The notes under the pieces: model-generated
What the model saw: only the letters and a program-made list of their open reading frames with translations
Told to the model about the DNA's origin: nothing
Database searches by the model: none
Program-made: the position numbers and the translations under genes
Part shown: piece by piece, positions 1 through 4,644 of the stretch
Numbering within the stretch: the stretch's first letter is position 1
How the letters are laid out: each line of letters starts with the position of its first letter
Assembly (NCBI GenBank): GCA_023413015.1
Contig: JAEZQR010000053.1
Span: 1 to 6,517 of the forward strand
Direction: 5' to 3'
DNA from: Pseudomonadota bacterium
GTDB taxonomy: Bacteria; Pseudomonadota; Alphaproteobacteria; Sphingomonadales; Sphingomonadaceae
DNA length: 6,517 nucleotides

Positions 1-194
1 CAGTAGGACAGGGTGTCGGCGTTCGGCGCCCCTTGGCACGAGGTGCCGACCCGAACGTAGATGCCGCGCACGAGCGGCAGCGCATCGGCGGCGAGCACCG
101 CCGAGCCCGTTGCCACCGGAGCCGCGACCACCGCCCAAGGGAGAAGCCACCGGAGCGCGGCCGTCCGTACGTCTGCTTCAGTCCGGACGGTCAT
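1..194 (-). CDS. Small exported or membrane-anchored protein, unknown function (partial, runs off the left edge)
   Basis: The minus strand is open from an ATG at 192-194 to the window edge: 64 codons plus two bases, no stop, so the C-terminus is missing. After a short polar start (residues 1-13) there is a hydrophobic stretch at about residues 14-36, followed by AADALPLVRG. This looks like a signal peptide or N-terminal anchor with possible cleavage near residues 35-36. The visible mature part contains GIYVRVGTSCQGAPNADTLS, with one cysteine (C53). I recall similar short exported proteins in sphingomonads but cannot name a family. The ATG lies 16 bp after the stop of the upstream gene, so the two are probably cotranscribed. 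No strong Shine-Dalgarno is visible. An in-frame ATG at 246-248 would overlap the upstream gene and add 18 residues; I prefer the shorter form. Function is unknown. Confidence 0.6.
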   Translation of the reverse strand, partial: MTVRTEADVRTAALRWLLPWAVVAAPVATGSAVLAADALPLVRGIYVRVGTSCQGAPNADTLSY

Positions 195-210
195 GGTCGC
201 AGCCAAGCTG

Positions 211-1296
211 TCAGTGGATCCGGCCGTCCGGGAGCAGCGTGCGCTCATGGCAGCTCCGGCCCTCGGGTGCGGGTACGTTTGGGGGCACGATGAAGACCAC
301 GACCGGGCCGCACAGGTCTGCCGGCATCCGGAACCGGGATTGAACCATGTAGATCGGTCCTGCCCGCTTGCGCAGCTCGCCGATGACTCCAGCGGGCTCC
401 CCGCGTTGCTTGGCCAATTCAAGGCGAGCGTCGAGGTCGGCGCGGGTGGCCGGCTTGATCTTGCGGTCGGCTACGAGCTGCTCGAGCCCTGCCGTGCTCG
501 GCAGCGTCTCGTACCGGCTGACCGGCACATTCGACACCACCGCGGCTGGATCAAAGCGCTTCACGCCGCCGGGGTAGAGCCGCAGCGGCACCGCCGGGTT
601 GGACGGACGCTCGGGCGCCTTCTCAACCGCGACGCGCGTGTCCGACACCCGCGCGGTCGCGAACGCGTAGTCGCCGCCTCCGGCTGTAGCGGCTTGGCCG
701 AGCCCGGCCCGCCTCATGAACAGGTGGAACGCAAATCCCGCAATCGGCGACTGCACCAGGTCCCAGGAAAAGCCGCATGCCTCCTGGGGGACAAAACTCA
801 CGCGGGTCCTTGGCAGGCCGGTCGCTCCCATGCCGCTGCGGGAGGCGGAGGTCATGAGCGCCAGCCGCTCGATGCGTGAAGTCGCGCCCCGCAGGTTGAC
901 GACGAGCTGCTCGCCGCTTGCCACCACGAGATAGATCGGGCGAGCGCCCGGTTCGACGACGACATCGATGGCGCGGGTCGCAAGGCTCGGCCGCCCGAGC
1001 GCCACGCTCGAGACAGCCTGTCCTTCGCGGAGCCCGAGCGCGACCACCGCCGCCTGTGGCGAAGGGGGCGGTAGCACGCATGCTGGCGGCGCGGCCGCGG
1101 TGCGCGGAACGGCTCGCGGTTTGGTCGCGGGGGCAGGACCGGGTGCGGGTGTTGCGGCGGCACCCGGCTCGGGGAGCGGGGGCGGGTACACGACACGCGG
1201 TGCCTCGGGCGGCGGCGGTACGGCAACCCGTGGCGCTTCCTGCGACCACGCCGGTGCGGCAAGGATGACAGCCAGCAGGAAACGGGCAAGGCGCAT
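211..1296 (-). CDS. Secreted protein with proline-rich linker, unknown function
   Basis: The product has 361 residues. The N-terminus MRLARFLLAVILAAPAWS is a clear Sec signal peptide, with cleavage likely after the Ala-Trp-Ser at 16-18. Residues about 19-80 form a low-complexity linker rich in proline and alanine, with EAPRV repeated at 20-24 and 31-35. Residues about 83-361 look globular, with alternating hydrophobic patterns suggesting beta strands (for example PIYLVVASGEQLVVNL at 120-135). Cysteines lie at 73, 174, 329 and 349. The arrangement suggests a periplasmic or surface protein whose folded domain is held away from an anchor point, but no lipobox or anchor is seen. The open frame extends two codons upstream to a TTG at 1302, but GGAGG at 1304-1308 lies 7 nt before the ATG at 1296 and only 1 nt before the TTG, so the ATG is chosen. 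I do not recognise the family. It is probably cotranscribed with the small exported protein downstream. Confidence 0.8.
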   Translation of the reverse strand: MRLARFLLAVILAAPAWSQEAPRVAVPPPPEAPRVVYPPPLPEPGAAATPAPGPAPATKPRAVPRTAAAPPACVLPPPSPQAAVVALGLREGQAVSSVALGRPSLATRAIDVVVEPGARPIYLVVASGEQLVVNLRGATSRIERLALMTSASRSGMGATGLPRTRVSFVPQEACGFSWDLVQSPIAGFAFHLFMRRAGLGQAATAGGGDYAFATARVSDTRVAVEKAPERPSNPAVPLRLYPGGVKRFDPAAVVSNVPVSRYETLPSTAGLEQLVADRKIKPATRADLDARLELAKQRGEPAGVIGELRKRAGPIYMVQSRFRMPADLCGPVVVFIVPPNVPAPEGRSCHERTLLPDGRIH

Positions 1297-1303
1297 GCGC
1301 AAG

Positions 1304-1308
1304 CCTCC
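1304..1308 (-). promoter_or_regulatory. Ribosome binding site that decides the start at 1296
   Basis: On the minus strand GGAGG lies 7 nt upstream of the ATG at 1294-1296. The nearby in-frame TTG at 1300-1302 would be only 1 nt away, too close for normal initiation. Confidence 0.7.
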
Positions 1309-1335
1309 AGCGTTGAACGTCGTCCCGCCGGGGGC

Positions 1336-1364
1336 AGCTTAGCTCATCACAGGGTCGATACCAA
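1336..1364 (-). promoter_or_regulatory. Possible housekeeping promoter for the secreted protein gene
   Basis: Read on the minus strand, TTGGTA (1359-1364) and TAAGCT (1336-1341) are separated by 17 nt. They match the sigma-70 consensus at 4 of 6 and 3 of 6 positions. The -10 element is about 40 bp from the ATG at 1296. The match is modest and could be chance. Confidence 0.25.
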
Positions 1365-1403
1365 TGGGGGCGACATCACGCGACGGCTACGTCATGGCCG
1401 AAC

Positions 1404-1430
1404 GTCGGCTTTCGACCCGTTGCGGACATT
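1404..1430 (+). repeat. Dispersed hairpin repeat, copy A
   Basis: This 27-bp stretch matches 3403-3429 at 25 of 27 positions in the same orientation. Its ends are near-inverted repeats, GTCGGC at 1404-1409 and GCGGAC at 1422-1427, with one mispair in the six-base stem. It sits in the divergent intergenic region. I recognise the core (a CTTTCGACCC-type sequence followed by GTTGCGGACATT) as a short repeat common in sphingomonad and rhizobial genomes; that is recollection, not a search. Confidence 0.65.
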
Positions 1431-1474
1431 CGCTACTGCAGCCGCGGTTCGGACTGCTGCTGGTTCCGATAGCG

Positions 1475-1507
1475 GCGGTGGATACAGCAGCCACCGCAAT
1501 CGTTTTA
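1475..1507 (+). terminator. Terminator-like hairpin on the plus strand
   Basis: GCGGTGG (1475-1481) and CCACCGC (1491-1497) form a perfect 7-bp stem with a 9-nt loop, followed by aatcg and then TTTT at 1503-1506. The T run is short and offset by five bases. No plus-strand gene is visible upstream, so if it works it would end a short untranslated transcript. It could equally be a chance hairpin. Confidence 0.3.
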
Positions 1508-1583
1508 GCGAGATAACAAGGGCTCACGGTTGGCGACGGGCAAACAACCCGCCGGGCAAGAGTCCAAGCATAGAGACGGACGC

Positions 1584-1712
1584 ATGATTGACGATCCAGC
1601 GAAGGACTGGGGCGCACCCGAAATGTCAGCACCATGGCTGCCGACGGCCGTCGTGCTGAGCAGCGGGCTGTGGGGCATGATTGTCGGGGTATTCCGTTAC
1701 GCAATTCCATGA
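1584..1712 (+). CDS. Possible 42-residue single-pass membrane protein
   Basis: A short frame starts at the ATG at 1584 and ends at the TGA at 1710-1712. The predicted peptide has a polar N-terminus beginning MIDDPAKDWGAPEMSAPW and one hydrophobic segment at about residues 19-40 that includes a GLWGMIVGVFRY stretch, a plausible transmembrane helix. The frame is also open upstream to a TTG at 1530. Against it: the ribosome binding site is weak (GGA about 5 nt before the ATG), third-position G/C is lower than in the neighbouring genes, and I recognise no family. It could be a real small membrane protein or a chance ORF. Confidence 0.25.
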   Translation: MIDDPAKDWGAPEMSAPWLPTAVVLSSGLWGMIVGVFRYAIP

Positions 1713-1739
1713 CCACGCTGATGCGCTTCGAACCCTGGC

Positions 1740-1755
1740 ATCGGTGCGCACCGAT
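1740..1755. promoter_or_regulatory. 16-bp perfect palindrome, candidate operator
   Basis: ATCGGTGCGCACCGAT is identical to its own reverse complement. It has no loop, so it fits a dimeric protein-binding site better than a terminator. It lies about 105 bp upstream of the predicted start of transcription of the DUF347 operon. The binding protein is unknown. Confidence 0.35.
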
Positions 1756-1814
1756 ACCCCACCCACTATCGACCCATGGCTGACAACCAGGGCGTTGTAC
1801 GTGATCTGTCGGGT

Positions 1815-1828
1815 GCAACGCCCGTTGC
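1815..1828. promoter_or_regulatory. Inverted repeat overlapping a -35 box, candidate operator
   Basis: GCAACG (1815-1820) and CGTTGC (1823-1828) are perfect inverted repeats separated by two bases. The right half covers most of the -35 element at 1825-1830. A protein bound here would be placed to block or assist RNA polymerase at the promoter of the DUF347/beta-barrel operon. Confidence 0.35.
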
Positions 1829-1853
1829 GTAGCCAAGGCCATTCATTGATAAT
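1825..1853 (+). promoter_or_regulatory. Likely sigma-70 promoter of the DUF347/beta-barrel operon
   Basis: TTGCGT (1825-1830) and GATAAT (1848-1853) are separated by exactly 17 nt. The -10 box matches consensus at 5 of 6 positions and the -35 keeps TTG. Transcription would begin near 1860, leaving a leader of about 24 nt before the TTG start at 1884. Confidence 0.5.
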
Positions 1854-1871
1854 CAGGTCGCCTCGCGGGTG

Positions 1872-1878
1872 AAGGAAG
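1872..1878 (+). promoter_or_regulatory. Ribosome binding site favouring the TTG start at 1884
   Basis: AAGGAAG at 1872-1878 lies about 5 nt before the TTG at 1884-1886. It lies inside the coding frame if translation instead began at the in-frame GTG at 1869, which has no good Shine-Dalgarno and would be only about 9 nt from the predicted transcription start. Confidence 0.45.
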
Positions 1879-1883
1879 CCCGA

Positions 1884-2675
1884 TTGAAAGCTGAAGCGCT
1901 CAGCAAGGTTCCGGCGGTCACGCTCGGCTTCTGGATCATCAAGATCCTCGCCACGACGCTCGGCGAGACGGGCGGCGACACGCTCACCATGACGTGGCTC
2001 GGCGAGACCACCGATCACCCGGTACCCTACGGCTATCTGATCGGCACGGCGATCTTCGGCGCGCTTCTGCTCGCGCTCGTGAGCGCGCAGATCCGCGCCC
2101 GCGCATTCAATCCGTGGCTCTATTGGGCAACGATCGTCGCTTCGACGACCTGCGGCACCACGCTCGCCGACTTCGCCGACCGTTCGCTCGGCATCGGCTA
2201 TCCGGGCGGCTCCCTGCTGCTGCTCGCCTGCGTGCTCGCTTCGCTCTTCGCCTGGTGGCGCACGCTCGGCACGATCGACGTGAACACCGTTTCCGGTCCG
2301 CGCGAGGAAATCTTCTACTGGATCACGATCACCTTCTCGCAGACGCTCGGAACCGCGCTCGGCGATTGGATCGCCGATGCGGGGCTCGGCTACTCAGGTG
2401 GTGCCTTGGTGTTCGGGGCAGGCCTTGCCATTCTCGCCCTTCTCTACATCAGCACGCGGGTGTCGCGCGTGTTCCTGTTCTGGGCGGCGTTCATCCTGAC
2501 GCGTCCGTTGGGCGCCACCGTCGGCGACTACCTCGACAAGCCCCTGGCGAAGGGCGGGCTCGACATGAGCCGGCCAATCGCCACGGCGGTGCTGGCGGTC
2601 GTGATCATCGGGCTTATCCTGATCCTCCCCCAGCGCCCCGGCCGCCATCCCGGCGCCACGGAAGCGCAAGCGTGA
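1884..2675 (+). CDS. Four-repeat inner-membrane protein, DUF347 / COG4705 type
   Basis: The product is a 263-residue polytopic membrane protein. It contains four related units, each with Trp, Gly and Asp at the same spacing, W-x9-G-x4-D: W17/G27/D32, W81/G91/D96, W146/G156/D161 and W200/G210/D215. Each unit continues into a hydrophobic segment, giving about eight membrane helices. This matches the family described as four tandem DUF347 repeats, each with two membrane segments and a conserved tryptophan (PF03988, COG4705), with a usual length near 260. The repeated acidic residues in or near the membrane could bind a cation; that is inference, and the substrate is unknown. The C-terminal tail (from about residue 250) is polar. 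The start is uncertain: TTG at 1884 has the better ribosome binding site, GTG at 1869 would add five residues. Its stop overlaps the start of the next gene, so the two are translated together. Confidence 0.85.
   Translation: MKAEALSKVPAVTLGFWIIKILATTLGETGGDTLTMTWLGETTDHPVPYGYLIGTAIFGALLLALVSAQIRARAFNPWLYWATIVASTTCGTTLADFADRSLGIGYPGGSLLLLACVLASLFAWWRTLGTIDVNTVSGPREEIFYWITITFSQTLGTALGDWIADAGLGYSGGALVFGAGLAILALLYISTRVSRVFLFWAAFILTRPLGATVGDYLDKPLAKGGLDMSRPIATAVLAVVIIGLILILPQRPGRHPGATEAQA
2660..2664 (+). promoter_or_regulatory. Ribosome binding site inside the upstream gene
   Basis: GGAAG lies 7 nt before the GTG at 2672, within the last codons of the DUF347-type gene. It supports initiation at the overlapping GTGA rather than at a later internal codon. 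Confidence 0.5.
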
Positions 2676-3391
2676 AGTTCGTTGGGTTGGTCGCGCTCGC
2701 GAGCGCGGCTGTCCCCGCCTACGCCGGACCGCCCTATCTGACCGACGATCCCGAGCCGACCGACACGGGGCATTGGGAAATCTACGCCTTCGCCGCCGGC
2801 GAGGGCCGCAAGTCGACAGCTGATGCGGATGCCGGATTCGACCTCAACTATGGCGCCGTGGAGGGCGTCCAGTTGACCGCGACGCTCCCGCTGAGCTTCT
2901 CCCATGCTCCCTTGGAGGGCTGGCGAAGCGGCACGGGCGACGTCGAGCTTGGAGTCAAATACCGCTTCTTCCACGACGAGGCACGAGGCCTCTCGGCCGC
3001 CATCTTCCCGCGCTCGATCTTGGCGACGGCAGCGCACAGCGCTGGCGAGAAAACGCGCTTCCTGCTGCCGGTCTGGATCGGCAAGGATTTCAGCGGTGGC
3101 ACAAGCGTCTTCGGCGGTGGCGGCTACCTGATCAACCCCGGCCCCGGCAACCGGGACTTCTGGCAGGCCGCGGTCGCGGTCACCCAGGATCTGGGGAGAA
3201 GCGTGTCAATCGGCGCGGAGATTACCGAACAGGGGGCCGACACGCCCGGCGGCACCGCGCAGACACGGATTGGCATCGGCTCGGTGATCAGACTGTCCGG
3301 CCATCATGCCCTGCTCTTTTCCGGCGGCCCGGCCTGGGCCGGCCACAAAACCAGCTACCACTTCTATGGCGCCGTGGGGCTGAACTTCTGA
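2672..3391 (+). CDS. Predicted outer-membrane beta-barrel protein (transporter / phenol MetA-like family)
   Basis: The product has 239 residues. Residues 1-18 (MKFVGLVALASAAVPAYA) form a signal peptide, with cleavage after Ala-Tyr-Ala. The mature protein begins GPPYLTDDPEPTDTGHWEIY, a characteristic N-terminal motif of a family of putative outer-membrane barrels annotated as transporters or as related to the MetA phenol-degradation protein (PF13557-like). The rest is rich in alternating strands, including the GTGDVELGVKYRFF stretch typical of the family, and the chain ends in phenylalanine (VGLNF), the usual outer-membrane insertion signal. Its GTG start at 2672 overlaps the stop of the DUF347-type gene as GTGA, with GGAAG 7 nt upstream. 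The frame is open far upstream of 2672, but that part is a shadow of the preceding gene. The length is slightly short for the family, with no visible break. Substrate unknown. Confidence 0.85.
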   Translation: MKFVGLVALASAAVPAYAGPPYLTDDPEPTDTGHWEIYAFAAGEGRKSTADADAGFDLNYGAVEGVQLTATLPLSFSHAPLEGWRSGTGDVELGVKYRFFHDEARGLSAAIFPRSILATAAHSAGEKTRFLLPVWIGKDFSGGTSVFGGGGYLINPGPGNRDFWQAAVAVTQDLGRSVSIGAEITEQGADTPGGTAQTRIGIGSVIRLSGHHALLFSGGPAWAGHKTSYHFYGAVGLNF

Positions 3392-3402
3392 CGGCCGCCG
3401 AG

Positions 3403-3429
3403 GTCCGCTTTCCACCCGTTGCGGACATT
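3403..3429 (+). repeat. Dispersed hairpin repeat, copy B
   Basis: It matches 1404-1430 at 25 of 27 positions. Here the ends are perfect inverted repeats, GTCCGC (3403-3408) and GCGGAC (3421-3426), enclosing a 12-nt loop. It starts 12 bp after the stop of the beta-barrel gene, so it may serve as a 3' end hairpin, though no T run follows. Confidence 0.7.
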
Positions 3430-3516
3430 GGGTCGCTGCTGAACCAAGCGGTCTGTTGCTGCTAAAGAGTCATCTTGGCGCTTAACTGATGCCGCTCTTC
3501 GGGGGAGCCTCACCAC

Positions 3517-3855
3517 ATGCCGACGATTGCCCTGCTTGTCGCCTCCAACCTGTTCATGACCGCTGCCTGGTACGGACACCTCAAGTTTCCCGATGCGCCG
3601 CTGTGGAAGGTGATCTTCCTCTCGTGGATGATCGCCTTCGTCGAATATTGCCTTGCGGTGCCGGCGAACCGGTTGGGCTTTGCGAACGGCTTTACCGTCG
3701 GGCAGTTGAAGGTAATCCAGGAGGTGGTGACGCTGCTGGTGTTCGCCGGCTTTGCCGTGCTCTGGCTCGGCGAGAAGCTGAAGTGGAACCACGCCGCCGC
3801 CTTCGCCTGCCTCGTCGGCGCCGTGGCGTTCATGTTCGCCGACAAGCTGCGCTAG
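3517..3855 (+). CDS. DMT-like small membrane protein, DUF486 family
   Basis: The product has 112 residues with four predicted membrane helices, at about 2-19, 29-48, 66-84 and 91-108. It matches the DUF486 family (PF04342, COG3169), related to the drug/metabolite transporter superfamily and close to 110 residues long. Family-typical features are TAAWYGHLK at 15-23, FVEY at 41-44, the PANR motif at 49-52 and QLK..QE at 63-69. The protein is half the size of classical DMT exporters and would need to form at least a dimer if it transports; no substrate is known. The start ATG is preceded by GGGGGAG at 3501-3507, with about 9 nt spacing. An overlapping frame beginning at 3489 is a shadow in this part. 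The hydrolase gene follows 41 bp downstream on the same strand. Confidence 0.9.
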   Translation: MPTIALLVASNLFMTAAWYGHLKFPDAPLWKVIFLSWMIAFVEYCLAVPANRLGFANGFTVGQLKVIQEVVTLLVFAGFAVLWLGEKLKWNHAAAFACLVGAVAFMFADKLR

Positions 3856-3859
3856 GACA

Positions 3860-3887
3860 GGAACTCAGGGCCCGTGCCAGCCGTAAA
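3860..3887 (+). promoter_or_regulatory. Possible EcfG-type general stress promoter
   Basis: GGAAC at 3860-3864 and CGTAAA at 3882-3887 are separated by 17 nt. Alphaproteobacterial EcfG sigma factors recognise GGAAC, a 16-17 nt spacer and CGTT, so there is one mismatch in the -10 core. Transcription would begin only a few bases before the ATG at 3897, which has almost no room for a ribosome binding site. It lies wholly in the 41-bp gap between two genes. Confidence 0.35.
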
Positions 3888-3896
3888 GCTCGCTTC

Positions 3897-4595
3897 ATGA
3901 TCACCGCTGCCAGCTACAATATCCGCAAAGCGATCGGTGCCGACCGGCGGCGGCGGCCCGACCGCATCCTCGAAATTCTGGCGGAAGTGAACGCCGACGT
4001 CGTGGCGCTGCAGGAGGCCGACCGCCGTTTCGGCGCGCGGCACAGCGCCATCCCGGCGACGATGCTCGCCGAGCACAGCCACTACAAGGCGGTGCCGTTC
4101 GACATCCGCCACGGCAGCATGGGCTGGCACGGCAATGCCATCCTGGTGAAGAAGGACGTCGAGATCGAGCGCTGCGAGCCGCTGGTGCTGCCCGCGCTCG
4201 AACCGCGCGGGGCGGTGATCGCCGACGTCGCCGTGCGCGGCGTCGAGCTGCGCGTGGTCGGCATGCACCTTGACCTGTCGGGGCTGTGGCGGCGCAAGCA
4301 GGTTCGCGATCTGCTCGCCCAGCTCAACCGTCAGCGGCGCAAGCTGCCGACGGTGCTGATGGGCGATCTGAACGAATGGCGCGAGAACCAGGGCTGCCTG
4401 CACGATTTCGCCGAATGCTATCATGTGCTGCCGACCGGCCCGAGCTTCCATGCCAAGCGCCCGCTCGCGCGGCTCGACCGCATCATCGTCAGCGACGATC
4501 TGGAGGTCGAGGCGGTGGGGGTGCACCATTCGGCGAAGGCGCGCACCGCCTCCGACCATCTGCCGGTGTGGGCGAAGCTGTCGGTGAAGAAATAA
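3897..4595 (+). CDS. Endonuclease/exonuclease/phosphatase family hydrolase
   Basis: The product has 232 residues and spans one complete EEP domain (PF03372). This is a metal-dependent phosphodiesterase fold shared by AP endonucleases, DNase I-like nucleases and lipid phosphatases. All key residues are visible: N8 in SYNIRK, E40 in LQEAD (metal ligand), H124 and D126 in MHLDLS, D157 and N159 in GDLNEW, D194 in RLDRI, and D220/H221 in SDHLP (catalytic histidine). No signal peptide or membrane segment is seen, so it is probably cytoplasmic. The true substrate (nucleic acid or phospholipid-type phosphodiester) cannot be told from the motifs. The ATG has no clear Shine-Dalgarno; the frame is open upstream to 3489, but that part overlaps the DUF486 gene in another frame and is a shadow. 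A stress-type promoter may lie directly upstream. The gene ends facing the minus-strand operon. Confidence 0.9.
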   Translation: MITAASYNIRKAIGADRRRRPDRILEILAEVNADVVALQEADRRFGARHSAIPATMLAEHSHYKAVPFDIRHGSMGWHGNAILVKKDVEIERCEPLVLPALEPRGAVIADVAVRGVELRVVGMHLDLSGLWRRKQVRDLLAQLNRQRRKLPTVLMGDLNEWRENQGCLHDFAECYHVLPTGPSFHAKRPLARLDRIIVSDDLEVEAVGVHHSAKARTASDHLPVWAKLSVKK

Positions 4596-4603
4596 CGCCG
4601 CGA

Positions 4604-4630
4604 TGCCGACCCGGAGCGGCCGGGCCGGCA
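4604..4630. terminator. Hairpin between convergent genes, possible bidirectional terminator
   Basis: TGCCGACCCGG (4604-4614) and CCGGGCCGGCA (4620-4630) pair over 11 bp with one A-C mismatch around a 5-nt loop. It fills most of the 49-bp gap between two converging stop codons. On the minus strand a T-rich stretch follows about nine bases later; on the plus strand there is no T run. Confidence 0.5.
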
Positions 4631-4644
4631 CCGTGGCGCCAAGG

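Larger units (their letters stand above)
1297..1868. other. Long divergent intergenic region
   Basis: About 570 bases separate two divergent genes. The region holds possible promoters for both sides, repeat copy A, a terminator-like hairpin, a small ORF of low confidence, a 16-bp palindrome at 1740-1755 and an inverted repeat at 1815-1828. Longer open frames on the minus strand here have no recognisable composition or domain and look like chance. I see no tRNA, riboswitch or remnant of a known gene family. Confidence 0.6.

Noticed and set aside
61..879. A 272-codon open frame on the plus strand
   Set aside because: It is antisense to the secreted protein gene, has a cysteine-, histidine- and arginine-rich composition with no domain, and is explained by GC-rich codon bias.
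1536..1560. Inverted repeat CGGG-caaacaa-CCCG in the intergenic region
   Set aside because: Only four consecutive pairs form, too weak to separate from chance in GC-rich DNA.
1387..2018. Two overlapping minus-strand frames in the intergenic region and the start of the DUF347 gene
   Set aside because: They overlap each other and the 5' part of a real gene, have no signal, domain or ribosome binding site, and one contains the repeat.
1994..2671. The plus-strand frame of the beta-barrel gene extends upstream across the DUF347-type gene
   Set aside because: The extension is arginine- and histidine-rich shadow sequence; the signal peptide begins exactly at the GTG at 2672 with its own ribosome binding site.
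3364..3845. Minus-strand frames, one of them including a translation of the hairpin repeat
   Set aside because: They are antisense to the DUF486 gene; translated copies of this repeat are a common source of spurious small proteins in these genomes.
3489..3896. Upstream extension of the EEP hydrolase frame
   Set aside because: It overlaps the well-supported DUF486 gene in another frame, and the EEP domain begins at the ATG at 3897.
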